64,000 nucleotides of DNA from an uncultured Woeseiaceae bacterium. GTDB taxonomy: Bacteria > Pseudomonadota > Gammaproteobacteria > Steroidobacterales > Woeseiaceae. Position 1 is the stretch's first letter; each line of letters begins with the position of its first letter. Below the pieces are notes generated by a model, which did not search any database, had not been told where the DNA came from, and saw only the letters and a list, made by a program, of their open reading frames with translations. A program made the translations under genes and the position numbers. Where the stretch lies: positions 209,868 through 273,867 of the forward strand of contig CAMYJB010000002.1 of the NCBI GenBank assembly GCA_947258565.1. Reading direction: 5' to 3'. Shown piece after piece: positions 52,116-60,391 of the stretch.

Positions 52116-52480
52116 TGGCACTCGAGATCGGCCGCAAGGCGCGAATAACGCGCTCCTTCGGCGTCGAAGACGTGCAGCGCTACGTGGCCCTGGGCGGGCA
52201 TCGGCCGGCAGACGGCGAAATACCGGAGCCACTCGTGAACGCATTGTTTTCGAAACTGCTGGGCGTCGAACTGCCCGGGCAGGGTACGAATTACCTGAAG
52301 CAGGAAAGCGAGTTCTTCGGCGCGGGTCGCGTTGGCGAAGCGCTGACGGCGAGCGTCGAGATCACGCGCCTGCGGCCGGAAAAAGACCTCGTCGACCTGC
52401 GAACGCGCTGCGTCGGCGAGGGCGGCAGGCTGATCAGTGAGGGCCGGGCGCTGGTCTTTGTCGCGGACGTGGTGACATAA
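52115..52480 (+). CDS. Hotdog-fold protein, probable partner of the MaoC hydratase
   Basis: 121 residues from the ATG at 52115 (a GTG one codon earlier is possible). Strand pattern and LVNALFSKLLGVELPGQGTN, FFGAGRVGEALTASVEITRL fit a hotdog subunit without the catalytic Asp-x-x-x-x-His motif. That is the situation of the non-catalytic half in two-subunit MaoC hydratases. It overlaps the catalytic subunit gene (TGATG) and probably forms a heterodimer with it. It ends before the phaR control region. Confidence 0.72.
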   Translation: MALEIGRKARITRSFGVEDVQRYVALGGHRPADGEIPEPLVNALFSKLLGVELPGQGTNYLKQESEFFGAGRVGEALTASVEITRLRPEKDLVDLRTRCVGEGGRLISEGRALVFVADVVT

Positions 52481-52527
52481 GGCGCGCCTATGCGTGCTAC
52501 CGTGATCGCCGAACTGCTGCTATTATG

Positions 52528-52541
52528 CTGCAACGCAACAA
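52528..52541. promoter_or_regulatory. Probable PhaR operator at phaR
   Basis: CTGCAACGCAACAA is nearly identical to two sites at the phasin promoter (54889 and 54916). It directly follows a -10-like TATTAT at 52521-52526, so a bound repressor would cover the transcript start. This implies autoregulation of phaR and phaC. Confidence 0.6.
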
Positions 52542-52557
52542 ACAAGCCCCGGCGGTT

Positions 52558-53022
52558 ATGGCAATGTCCAAGCCACACATTATTCGCAAGTACGCTAACC
52601 GGCGCCTTTACGATACGGAGGCGAGCCGCCACATCAACAAGGACGATGTGCGCAGGCTGATCGCGTCGGGCAAGGACGTGCAGATTGTCGACGAAGGTAG
52701 TGGCGACGACATCACGCGCAGTGTGCTATTGCAGCTCGTGGCGGAACAGGAGCTGGGCGGTCAGCCCGTGCTGTCCGACCAGATGCTCACGCAGATCATC
52801 CGGTTTTACGATCATCCCATGCAGGGCATGCTCGGCAGCTACCTGCAGCAGAGTTTCGAGTCCTTCCTGCAACAGCAGTCGACGCTCAAGGAGCAGATGC
52901 AGGAGATGATCAGGAGCGGACCCTTTACCGTCATGACGGACGTTGCGAAGCAAAATATTGAAGCCTGGCAGGCAATGCAAAAGGCATTTCTGGAAACCAA
53001 AGCGAAGAAAGACGATGACTGA
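52558..53022 (+). CDS. phaR: PHA synthesis repressor PhaR
   Basis: 154 residues from the ATG at 52558. An ATG at 52525 exists but lies at the -10 box and operator, so it should not be on the mRNA. The N-terminal PHB/PHA accumulation regulator DNA-binding domain is clear (PHIIRKYANRRLYDTEASRH, INKDDVRRLIASGKDVQIVD), followed by a Gln/Met-rich helical tail (SFESFLQQQSTLKEQMQEMI) that binds PHB. Without polymer it represses phasin and itself; nascent PHB removes it. The stop overlaps phaC by eight bases. Confidence 0.93.
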   Translation: MAMSKPHIIRKYANRRLYDTEASRHINKDDVRRLIASGKDVQIVDEGSGDDITRSVLLQLVAEQELGGQPVLSDQMLTQIIRFYDHPMQGMLGSYLQQSFESFLQQQSTLKEQMQEMIRSGPFTVMTDVAKQNIEAWQAMQKAFLETKAKKDDD

Positions 53023-54760
53023 CGAAGATGTGAAGAAACGACTGTTGCCGCCCGAGAAGGCGCGCGAGATCGATCACCAACTGCGTGGCCAGCTGGCCGT
53101 CGCCACCCGCGGCGTCTCTCCCGTCGACGTGGCCGCGGCCGTGGTCGACTGGGCGGGGCACCTCGTACTGTCGCCGGGCAAACTGCTGTCACTGGCCGAG
53201 AGCGTGGCGCGCAACGGCGTGGAGCTGGCAAAGATCAACAGCACCGCAATGAAACCCAATGGCGAAGACCTGCCGCAGATAGCGGACCGCCGCATGCTGT
53301 CGGAGGACTGGCAGAAATGGCCGTTCAACGTTTTCGCACACGGGCATCGGCTGGCCAAGGCGCTGGCTGCGGAAGCGACGACCGGCGTCGACGGGGTCAG
53401 CAAGGATCATGAACAGCTGGTCAGCTTCCTTGCCAAACAGGTCGTCGAGATGGCGTCCCCGGCGAATCTGCCGGTGACCAATCCGGAGTTCATCAGCACG
53501 ATGAAAGAACAGCGCGGCGCGAACCTGAAGCGCGGCGTCCGTAACCTTGCCGAGGACATGAGGCGCAAGCGCAGCGGCGAACTGCCGCAGGGCCTCGAAG
53601 AATTCGTCGTGGGCAAGGACATTGCCATCACGCCCGGGAAGGTGGTGTATCAAAACCGGCTTTTCGAACTGATCCAGTACAAGCCGCAGACCGAGGAGGT
53701 CGTCGCGGAGCCGGTGCTGATCGTGCCAGCCTGGATCATGAAGTACTACATCCTCGACCTGTCACCGAGAAATTCGCTTGTTCAGTACCTGGTCAGCCAG
53801 GGCAAGACCGTATTCATCATGTCGTGGAAGAATCCGGACGAAAATGACCGCGACCTTGGCATGCGTGAGTACCTGCACGACGGCGTGATGACAGCGATCG
53901 ATGCGGTCAGCACGATCGTCGCAAAACGCAAGATCCACGCGGTCGGCTATTGCCTCGGGGGCACACTGCTGTCGATAGCGGCGGCCTACATGGCTCGTGA
54001 GGGAGACGACCGGCTCGAGACCATGACGATGTTCGCCGCGCAGGTCGATTTCCGGGAGGCGGGCGAGATTACGACCATGCTCGGTGAGGGCACCTTCACG
54101 TTCCTCGAGGCGCTGATGCGCAAGCAGGGCTATCTCGCCATGGAGAACATGACCGGCGCCTTCGCCTCACTGCGTGTCTCGGACCTGGTATACGACCCGA
54201 TGATGCAGCGCTACCTGCTCGGGAAGGACCGCAGCCTCAATGACCTGATGGCCTGGAACGAGGACGGCACGCGCATGCCCTTCAAAATGCACACCGAGTA
54301 CCTGCGCAACTGCTACATGGAGAACAACCTGGCGGAAGCCCGCTACGAAGTCGGGGGCAGGCCCATTTGCGTAGGCGATATCCAGGTACCCGCGTTCGTG
54401 CTGGGCACCGCGACCGACCATGTCGCTCCCTGGAAATCGGTCTACAAGGTGATGCGGCTCATGAACAACAGCGAGATGACCTTCGCGCTGACGACGGGCG
54501 GCCACAACGCCGGTATCGCCTGCGGACCGGACCATCCGCGGCGCAAGCACTGGATCGCGACGCGCGAGCCGGGCGATCTGTATACGGACCCGGACCAGTG
54601 GATGGCGCAGAACGAACTGGTGGATGGTTCCTGGTGGCCGGAGTGGGACGCGTGGCTGGACGCCCGCAGCAGCGGGCGCCGGAAAGCGCCGTCGATGGGC
54701 AAGCCGAAGGCGGGCTACAAGCCATTGCGCGACGCGCCCGGCCTGTACGTGTTCGGCTGA
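53015..54760 (+). CDS. phaC: Class I poly(3-hydroxyalkanoate) synthase
   Basis: 581 residues from the ATG at 53015, coupled to phaR by ATGACTGA. The lipase-like box AVGYCLGGTLLS holds catalytic Cys313; Asp468 lies in LGTATDHVAPW and His497 in TTGGHNAGI. These correspond to the Cys/Asp/His triad of class I synthases. It polymerises (R)-3-hydroxybutyryl-CoA on granules. No phaA or phaB is present in the window, so monomer supply is elsewhere or through the PhaJ-like enzyme upstream. Confidence 0.94.
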   Translation: MTDEDVKKRLLPPEKAREIDHQLRGQLAVATRGVSPVDVAAAVVDWAGHLVLSPGKLLSLAESVARNGVELAKINSTAMKPNGEDLPQIADRRMLSEDWQKWPFNVFAHGHRLAKALAAEATTGVDGVSKDHEQLVSFLAKQVVEMASPANLPVTNPEFISTMKEQRGANLKRGVRNLAEDMRRKRSGELPQGLEEFVVGKDIAITPGKVVYQNRLFELIQYKPQTEEVVAEPVLIVPAWIMKYYILDLSPRNSLVQYLVSQGKTVFIMSWKNPDENDRDLGMREYLHDGVMTAIDAVSTIVAKRKIHAVGYCLGGTLLSIAAAYMAREGDDRLETMTMFAAQVDFREAGEITTMLGEGTFTFLEALMRKQGYLAMENMTGAFASLRVSDLVYDPMMQRYLLGKDRSLNDLMAWNEDGTRMPFKMHTEYLRNCYMENNLAEARYEVGGRPICVGDIQVPAFVLGTATDHVAPWKSVYKVMRLMNNSEMTFALTTGGHNAGIACGPDHPRRKHWIATREPGDLYTDPDQWMAQNELVDGSWWPEWDAWLDARSSGRRKAPSMGKPKAGYKPLRDAPGLYVFG

Positions 54761-54888
54761 TTTTTGCGGTGCATACAGGTTGATTTGCGCAGATTCCGGC
54801 ATCCGGCGCCGGGTAGAGTCAGAATGAGATTTGTAAGTAACTGTTTTAAAAAGGAATATGCCGGCCCCCTCAAAACCGAAAAAAAATG

Positions 54889-54929
54889 TTGCAACGCAAC
54901 AAGCCAGGCGATATACTGCACCGCAACAA
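54889..54929 (+). promoter_or_regulatory. Phasin promoter with two PhaR operators
   Basis: Site 1, TTGCAACGCAACAA (54889-54902), begins with a -35-like TTGCAA. Site 2, CTGCACCGCAACAA (54916-54929), overlaps the -10-like TATACT at 54912-54917. The hexamers are 17 bases apart. The two sites are 27 bases apart, and both match the site at phaR. Repressor bound here would cover both promoter elements. Confidence 0.65.
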
Positions 54930-54953
54930 AACCCCCAACAGGAGTATATCGCC

Positions 54954-55334
54954 ATGATCGACATCCAGAAGCAGTTCAGCGAACAGCTCGACCAGTTCAC
55001 GCAGTACCAGAAGGAGGCCGTCGAGAAGCTGCAGGCCAAGAGCGCCGCAGGCGTCGACGGCTGGGAGAAGCTCGCTCGTTTCAACCTCGGCGTGATGAAC
55101 GACGTCGTCGACTTCACCGTAGAGCAGGCGCGCCTGGCCACGAAGGCTGCGGAGCCGGAGGAATTCTTCAACAAGCAGATCGACAACGCTTCGGCATTTG
55201 CGAAGGTCGTCGAGGGGCGCACCAAGGAATACATCGACATGCTGTCTGTCGCTGCATCGACCGCATCGGAAGAGCTGCAGGTAGCGACCAAGGAGAATGT
55301 CGTAAAAGCTGTCAAGACCAAGAAGAGCGCCTAA
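54954..55334 (+). CDS. phaP: Phasin (PHB granule protein)
   Basis: 126 residues from the ATG with AGGAG 8 bases upstream; a longer reading from 54858 would run through the promoter. It is helical throughout, amphipathic, without cysteine, and matches the phasin_2 pattern (FSEQLDQFTQYQKEAVEKLQ, FNLGVMNDVVDFTVEQARLA, SAFAKVVEGRTKEYIDML), ending in a Lys/Ala tail. Phasins coat PHB granules and control their number. It has its own promoter with PhaR sites and its own terminator. Confidence 0.92.
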   Translation: MIDIQKQFSEQLDQFTQYQKEAVEKLQAKSAAGVDGWEKLARFNLGVMNDVVDFTVEQARLATKAAEPEEFFNKQIDNASAFAKVVEGRTKEYIDMLSVAASTASEELQVATKENVVKAVKTKKSA

Positions 55335-55372
55335 TCCCCCCCTCAGATGCCTTAATTGGATCTGTGTCACAG

Positions 55373-55405
55373 CGGGCGACGGATGATTCCGTCGCCCGTT
55401 TTTTT
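55373..55405 (+). terminator. Rho-independent terminator after phasin
   Basis: An 11-bp perfect stem CGGGCGACGGA / TCCGTCGCCCG with a TGAT loop is followed by seven T residues. It lies 39 bases after the phasin stop and only 8 bases before the next gene, which therefore needs either read-through or a promoter within the phasin region. Confidence 0.93.
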
Positions 55406-55413
55406 GTGCCCGC

Positions 55414-56181
55414 ATGACAAACCGCGACCGCCAACGCGTGCTGGCAGAGATCGATGGCGCCGTCGCTACCATCACGCTGAACCGGCCCGAGCGGCACAAC
55501 AGCCTGGTGCCCGCTTTGCTGCGGCAACTGGGAGACGCGATATCCGGCTGTGAAGCGGACCCGGGCGCGCGTGTGATGGTGTTGCGTGCCGCCGGCCGCT
55601 CCTTCTCGACCGGCGGCGACCTGCGCGGTTTCCGCGAACATGCGGACACAGTCGCGCAATACGCCGACGAACTGGTCGGCCTGCTGAATGACGTAATCGT
55701 GCGCCTGGTCGATTGCCGCTTGCCGGTGATCGCGGTCGTGGACGGGCAGGTCACCGGGGGATCGCTCGGCCTGGTGCTCGCGGCCGATATTGTGCTGGTG
55801 ACCGATCGCGCTTCGTTCACACCGTACTACGTCGAAGCCGGGTTCAGCCCAGACGGCGGCTGGACAGCCATGCTGCCCGAAATCATCGGTCGCACTCGCG
55901 CGAGTAGCGTACAGCTGCTGAACCAGACGATTAACGCGGAGCAGGCGCTGGACTGGGGACTGGCGACCGCGCATGCCGACAGCGCCGGACTGGACCAGGC
56001 AGTGGCGGAACTGTGTGAACAGATTCTCGGCAAGAAGACGGGCAGCATACTTCGCACGCGACGCCTGCTGCGTCCGCGGGAGCTCGAATCGCGGCTCGCC
56101 ATGGAGCGCGAGCAGTTCGTCGAGCAGATTGTGACGGATGAAGCAATGACCGGCATAAAGTCGTGGCGCGGCGATGACTGA
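55414..56181 (+). CDS. Enoyl-CoA hydratase/isomerase family protein
   Basis: 255 residues with crotonase marks: ATITLNRPERHNSLVP, GRSFSTGGDLRGF, DGQVTGGSLGLVLAADIVLV, and the active-site loop YVEAGFSPDGGWTAMLPEII. Glu is replaced by Gly-Phe-Ser-Pro-Asp-Gly-Gly, the isomerase-like type, as in the crotonase at 16469-17248. It lies directly after the phasin terminator and overlaps the next hydrolase gene by eight bases. The substrate is unknown; lipid or hydroxyacid turnover is likely. Confidence 0.84.
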   Translation: MTNRDRQRVLAEIDGAVATITLNRPERHNSLVPALLRQLGDAISGCEADPGARVMVLRAAGRSFSTGGDLRGFREHADTVAQYADELVGLLNDVIVRLVDCRLPVIAVVDGQVTGGSLGLVLAADIVLVTDRASFTPYYVEAGFSPDGGWTAMLPEIIGRTRASSVQLLNQTINAEQALDWGLATAHADSAGLDQAVAELCEQILGKKTGSILRTRRLLRPRELESRLAMEREQFVEQIVTDEAMTGIKSWRGDD

Positions 56182-57043
56182 CGAAAGCGACAGGATGTAC
56201 GAGGAAAGCCACGTGGAGGCAGCGGATGGCGTTCGCCTCTATTGTCGCGATTACCCGAATCCCTCGACGCGCTTGCCGGTGCTCTGTCTGCCCGGCCTGA
56301 CGCGCAACAGCCGCGATTTCTCGTCTCTGGCGGCCCTGATCAGTGAGACGCGGCGCGTTATCTGTCCCGATCTTCGTGGCCGAGGCCGGTCCGGGCACGA
56401 TCCCGACTGGCGCAACTACCACCCCGGGCAGTATGCATCGGACCTCTGGCAGCTGTTCGACGCCCTGGAGATCGACGAGGCCGTGGTCATCGGCACGTCG
56501 CTCGGGGGATGGCTGGCCATGTTGCTGAACCACCAGCGGCCCGGGCGTATCGCGGCTGCCGTGATGAACGATATCGGACCTGAAGCCGACCCGGATGGAA
56601 TCGCGCGGGTGACTGCGACCGCCGGTCTGCTCGACGTCGTCGACTCCATGGCGGAGGCAATCGAGCAGGCGAAGTCGGTGTATTCGATCGCGTTTCCCGA
56701 CTGGAACGACGAGCAGTGGCTGATCTATACCGAAACGACCTACAGGAAACTGGATGACGGCAGATTCGACCTGAATTTCGACCGCAATATCGGCCACGCG
56801 GCGCGCGAAGGCGTCTCGGGACTCGACGTCGATCCCTGGGCAATGTTCGATGATCTCGCCGACGTGCCGACCTTGCTCGTCCACGGCGTGCTCTCCGACA
56901 TTCTCACCGAGCCCATCATTGCCAGGATGCGCGAGCGCAAACCCGATCTGCAGGTCGCGCCCGTCAGCAACCGTGGGCATGCGCCGCTACTCGATGAACA
57001 GGAGGCAATCGATGCCATCGCGACATTTCTCGACACCGTTTAA
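56174..57043 (+). CDS. Alpha/beta hydrolase
   Basis: 289 residues. Oxyanion motif LPGLTRNSRDF, CPDLRGRGRSGHD, nucleophile Ser in VVIGTSLGGWLAM, catalytic His in SNRGHAPLLDEQ. No signal peptide, so it is cytoplasmic. Its last 32 bases overlap the start of the depolymerase gene. In a PHB neighbourhood it may be an oligomer hydrolase or an unrelated esterase; sequence alone does not decide. Confidence 0.85.
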   Translation: MTDESDRMYEESHVEAADGVRLYCRDYPNPSTRLPVLCLPGLTRNSRDFSSLAALISETRRVICPDLRGRGRSGHDPDWRNYHPGQYASDLWQLFDALEIDEAVVIGTSLGGWLAMLLNHQRPGRIAAAVMNDIGPEADPDGIARVTATAGLLDVVDSMAEAIEQAKSVYSIAFPDWNDEQWLIYTETTYRKLDDGRFDLNFDRNIGHAAREGVSGLDVDPWAMFDDLADVPTLLVHGVLSDILTEPIIARMRERKPDLQVAPVSNRGHAPLLDEQEAIDAIATFLDTV

Positions 57044-58049
57044 GCGCTCGATTATTCCCGCTGTCGTGGTGTTGACCGTCCTGGCAGCGTGCGGAGGCGG
57101 CTCGCAGGACTCGCCGCCGATGACCGACTTCGATGCCGACCTGAAACGCCGGATTACGGTATCCGGCGTATCCGCGGGCGGCTTCATGGCGGTGCAGTCC
57201 CATATCGCCCTCGCGGACAGGATCGGCGGCGCCGGCGTCGTTGCCGGGGGGCCGTATCATTGCGCGCAAGGCGACGTTCAGGTCGCGTTGTCCGCGTGCA
57301 TGACGGGCGAGGGCCTGGATATCGAGCCGCTGGTCGGCTTCGCGAACGAGGCGGCCGCCGCGGGCGACATCGCGCCCATTGCGGAATTCGGTTCGGCACG
57401 GGCCTGGATCTTCCACTCGCCGACCGATTCCGTGGTCGCGCCCGCCGCCGGCCGCGCGCTGCTCAGTTTCTACCGCGCATTCGTCGCGGCCGACCAGGTC
57501 GCATTCGTCGATGACGTCGAGACCGCGCACGGCTGGCCGACGCTCGAGGCCGGAGCGGACTGTCTGGAATGGGGCGGTGACTACATCAATGACTGCGATT
57601 ACGACACCGCGGGAGCGATTCTGCAGCATCTCTATGGGGACCTGAATGCGCGCGCGGCGCAGGCAACGCCGCAGAATCTGCGCGAGGTCGATCTGTCCGC
57701 GTATTTCGCATCCGGCAGCCATGTCGCGGACTCAGGCTACGTGTACGTTCCCGATTCATGCAAAGAGGAGGCAGCGCACTGCGGTTTGCACATTGCCTTT
57801 CACGGCTGCGTGCAGGGCGCGGAATTCATCGACGACCGGTTCGCGACGCAATCCGGGTTCAACGAGTGGGCCGAGTCGAACGAGCTGATCGTCGTGTACC
57901 CGCAGATCGAGAAAAGTCTGTTCAATCCGAAAGGCTGCTGGGACTGGTGGGGCTACACCGGCGATGATTACGACCTGCGGTCCGGAAAGCAGGTCGCAGG
58001 CGTCGCCGCGCTCATCGACGCGTTCGCATCGGGTACACTGTTGCCTTGA
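57012..58049 (+). CDS. PHB depolymerase-family lipoprotein
   Basis: 345 residues from the ATG at 57012, with AGGAGG 7 bases upstream, inside the previous gene. The lipobox VLAAC puts the lipid Cys at 27, so it is exported and anchored. The esterase-PHB type domain shows the lipase box TVSGVSAGGFMAVQSH with Ser54, the Asp region FHSPTDSVVAP, and the oxyanion segment LHIAFHGCVQG. Extracellular PHB depolymerases cleave polymer or oligomers to 3-hydroxybutyrate. Being in the PHA cluster but aimed outside the cell suggests scavenging of external PHB. Confidence 0.85.
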   Translation: MPSRHFSTPFKRSIIPAVVVLTVLAACGGGSQDSPPMTDFDADLKRRITVSGVSAGGFMAVQSHIALADRIGGAGVVAGGPYHCAQGDVQVALSACMTGEGLDIEPLVGFANEAAAAGDIAPIAEFGSARAWIFHSPTDSVVAPAAGRALLSFYRAFVAADQVAFVDDVETAHGWPTLEAGADCLEWGGDYINDCDYDTAGAILQHLYGDLNARAAQATPQNLREVDLSAYFASGSHVADSGYVYVPDSCKEEAAHCGLHIAFHGCVQGAEFIDDRFATQSGFNEWAESNELIVVYPQIEKSLFNPKGCWDWWGYTGDDYDLRSGKQVAGVAALIDAFASGTLLP

Positions 58050-58077
58050 TCCGTCTCGCTGAATTCGTGCGCCAACG

Positions 58078-58821
58078 ATGACCAAGATCCTTCGCACTGT
58101 CTGGAGGCACGTCGCCAGGAGTGCTCGTGACCTCACGCCGATCGTCCTGGTGATCGCTTTTTTCCAGTATTTCATTCTCCAGCAACCCCTGGACAATGCG
58201 CTGGGACTCGTGAGCGGTGCCATCCTGGTACTGATCGGACTGACCCTCTTCGTTTACGGTCTCGAACTCGCGCTGTTCCCCATTGGTGAATCGCTGGCGC
58301 ACGCGCTGGCGCGTAAAGGCAGCGTATTCTGGCTTTTGACGTTTTCGTTCCTGCTCGGATTCGGCACCACGGTAGCGGAGCCGGCGTTGACGGCGGTCGC
58401 GAACGAGGCGGCAAAAGTCGCGGCGGCGGCGGGAGCGATCGCCGACACGGATCAGGCCCGATCCCGGTACGTTCTCGGCTTGCGGATCACCGTGGCGCTT
58501 TCCGTCGGCACCGCACTGCTGATCGGCGTGCTGCGCATCCTGCTGGGCTGGTCATTGCCACTGCTGATTATTTCCGGGTACGTCATGGTCATCGCGATGA
58601 CCGCCGTCGCGCCGCCGGAGATCGTCGGCATCGCCTACGACTCGGGGGGCGTCACGACCTCGACAGTGACCGTGCCGCTGGTCGCAGCGCTCGGCGTGGG
58701 CATGGCGTCGTCCCTTCGCGACCGCAACCCGATGACGGACGGTTTCGGCCTCATCGCATTCGCGTCCCTGACGCCGATGGTCTTCGTCATGGCCTACGGG
58801 AGTATCGTCAAGTGGATATGA
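58078..58821 (+). CDS. DUF1538 membrane protein, subunit A
   Basis: 247 residues with about seven hydrophobic segments. Two motifs define it: [18 protein letters not shown] near residue 95 and [19 protein letters not shown] near 190. DUF1538 proteins occur in homologous pairs; one pair, UmpAB of Halomonas zhaodongensis, has been reported as a Na+(Li+,K+)/H+ antiporter. It overlaps subunit B by four bases. The conserved acidic and Gly/Ser/Thr-rich motifs suit cation binding. Here it is coupled with a P-II-like and a CBS protein. Confidence 0.85.
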   Translation: MTKILRTVWRHVARSARDLTPIVLVIAFFQYFILQQPLDNALGLVSGAILVLIGLTLFVYGLELALFPIGESLAHALARKGSVFWLLTFSFLLGFGTTVAEPALTAVANEAAKVAAAAGAIADTDQARSRYVLGLRITVALSVGTALLIGVLRILLGWSLPLLIISGYVMVIAMTAVAPPEIVGIAYDSGGVTTSTVTVPLVAALGVGMASSLRDRNPMTDGFGLIAFASLTPMVFVMAYGSIVKWI

Positions 58822-59630
58822 TGGGGCCCATGGTGAAGACCATCTTGTCGACGGCGCTCGACGTGCTGCCGATATTGCTGTTCATCTTTCTTTTCCAGTT
58901 GTTCGTAATCAGGCAGCCCATACATGACCTGCGGCGCCTCTTCGCCGGCATAGTGTTCACGATACTCGGCCTCGGACTGTTCCTGGTCGGGCTGGAGCAG
59001 GCGCTGTTTCCCCTCGGCCGACTCATGGCGCAGCAGCTGACGCACCCGGAATTCCTGATGTCGGGCGCTGAAGCACTCGATTTTCACTGGACCAACTACA
59101 AGTGGGTGTACGTGTTTGCTTTCTGCATCGGCTTTGCGACCACGATTGCAGAGCCAGCACTGCTTGCAGTCGCAATGAAAGCCAACGAGACGTCGGGTGG
59201 CGCGATCCACGTCTGGGGGCTGCGCGTTGCGGTAGCGATCGGCGCTGCGGTTGGCGTGAGCCTCGGATGCTTCCGCATCATCGCCGGTTTGCCGCTGCAG
59301 GCATTCATTCTCGTCGGTTATATCGTCGTCGTTGTTCAGACGATCTGGGCCCCGCGACTGATCATCCCGCTTGCTTATGACTCCGGCGGTGTGACAACCT
59401 CGACGGTAACGGTACCGCTGGTCGCCGCACTCGGTCTCGGCCTGGCAGAGACGGTGCCAGGCCGCAGTCCGCTACTGGACGGGTTCGGCCTCGTCGCGTT
59501 CACCTGCCTGTTTCCCATCATTTCTGTCCTGGCCTATGCGCAGTTGAGTGCACTCCGTGAGCGGTTTGCGGGCCGCCACAAAACCGAAGCGGAAAATGGT
59601 GCAGAATCGAATTCCAAGGAGGTAATCTGA
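58818..59630 (+). CDS. DUF1538 membrane protein, subunit B
   Basis: 270 residues from the ATG at 58818 (ATGA overlap); a GTG two codons earlier is possible. Homologous to the preceding protein, with the same two motifs: [19 protein letters not shown] and [20 protein letters not shown]. It carries a ~25-residue insertion after TM3 and a charged, Glu-rich C-terminal tail ([16 protein letters not shown]) missing in subunit A. That tail is a plausible contact for the cytoplasmic P-II-like or CBS protein. The stop overlaps the next start by one base (TGATG). Confidence 0.85.
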   Translation: MMGPMVKTILSTALDVLPILLFIFLFQLFVIRQPIHDLRRLFAGIVFTILGLGLFLVGLEQALFPLGRLMAQQLTHPEFLMSGAEALDFHWTNYKWVYVFAFCIGFATTIAEPALLAVAMKANETSGGAIHVWGLRVAVAIGAAVGVSLGCFRIIAGLPLQAFILVGYIVVVVQTIWAPRLIIPLAYDSGGVTTSTVTVPLVAALGLGLAETVPGRSPLLDGFGLVAFTCLFPIISVLAYAQLSALRERFAGRHKTEAENGAESNSKEVI

Positions 59631-59980
59631 TGCAATTCAAGTTACTAATCGTCTTCGTGGAGGACTCGAAGACCACCGAGATCATCGAGGCGGCGCGTGA
59701 AGCAGGCGCCACAGGCTGCACGGTGATTAACCATGCCCGCGGCGAGGGCTTTGAGGGGCACAAGAGCTTCTTCGGCTTGTCGCTCGTCAGCCAGACGGAC
59801 GTCGTCCTGCTGCTGGTCGAGCGGCACATGTCCCGCGATATTCTCGAGAAGATCGGCTCGGTCGGGGAATTCGACGAAAAGCCCGGCACGGGACTCGCCA
59901 TGCAACTCGACGTGGAAGATGCCATTGGCGTGATGCGCCAGGCCGAAGAACTGGCCGAAATAGTGGAGGAACAGTTATGA
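59630..59980 (+). CDS. P-II-like signalling protein of the DUF1538 operon
   Basis: 116 residues with a P-II-type ferredoxin fold: FKLLIVFVEDSKTTEIIEAA, a short T-loop region (HARGEGFEGHKSFFGLSLV), and a B-loop-like EKPGTGLAMQLDVEDAIGV. The uridylylation Tyr and the long T-loop of GlnB/GlnK are missing, so it belongs to the broader P-II-like group that gates transporters in response to nucleotides or small ligands. It is encoded between the membrane pair and the CBS protein with overlaps on both sides. Confidence 0.83.
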   Translation: MQFKLLIVFVEDSKTTEIIEAAREAGATGCTVINHARGEGFEGHKSFFGLSLVSQTDVVLLLVERHMSRDILEKIGSVGEFDEKPGTGLAMQLDVEDAIGVMRQAEELAEIVEEQL

Positions 59981-60381
59981 GCCAGCCAAACTGGGTGCCC
60001 GTTCGTAGCATCATGCGCAAGGAGGTCACGTTTATCGCGGGTCGCACCAGCGTGCTCGAAGCGATGCGCGAGATGAAGCGCGTCGGGGCAACAGTGCTCA
60101 TGGTCGAGAAACGCGACGACCAGGACGAATTCGGGATGGTCTCTTTTGCGGACATCGCGAAACAGGTGATCGCCAAGGACCGTTCTCCCGAGCGTGTCAA
60201 CGTGTACGAGATCATGGCCAAGCCGGTCATCTCGCTGAGGCCGGACATGAATACCCGCTACTGCGCCCGCTTGTTCGATAACTTTGGCATCAGCCACGCG
60301 CCGGTCATCGAAGACGAGAAGGTGCTCGGCATCGTCAGCTATTACCTGATCGCCCTGCACGGCCTGCCAAAGCTGGACTGA
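59977..60381 (+). CDS. Paired CBS-domain protein
   Basis: 134 residues, nearly all two CBS repeats (about 8-66 and 75-130): VRSIMRKEVTFIAGRTSVLE with MVEKRDDQDEFGMVSFADIA, and EIMAKPVISLRPDMNTRYCA with APVIEDEKVLGIVSYYLIAL. CBS pairs bind AMP, ATP or related nucleotides. It overlaps the P-II-like gene by four bases and ends the DUF1538 operon, so it is a likely energy sensor for the transporter. Confidence 0.9.
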   Translation: MSQPNWVPVRSIMRKEVTFIAGRTSVLEAMREMKRVGATVLMVEKRDDQDEFGMVSFADIAKQVIAKDRSPERVNVYEIMAKPVISLRPDMNTRYCARLFDNFGISHAPVIEDEKVLGIVSYYLIALHGLPKLD

Positions 60382-60391
60382 TTGCAATCAG
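60378..60391. other. Palindrome over two convergent stop codons
   Basis: The perfect 14-bp palindrome CTGATTGCAATCAG contains the TGA of the CBS gene (60379-60381) on the plus strand and the TGA of the BCCT gene (60388-60390) on the minus strand. It has no T-run. It could be a small end-of-transcript hairpin or simply the by-product of two facing TGA codons. Confidence 0.5.

Noticed and set aside
54858-54953. Phasin extended N-terminally by 32 codons
   Set aside because: The extension translates the -35/-10 region and both operators; AGGAG precedes the ATG at 54954.
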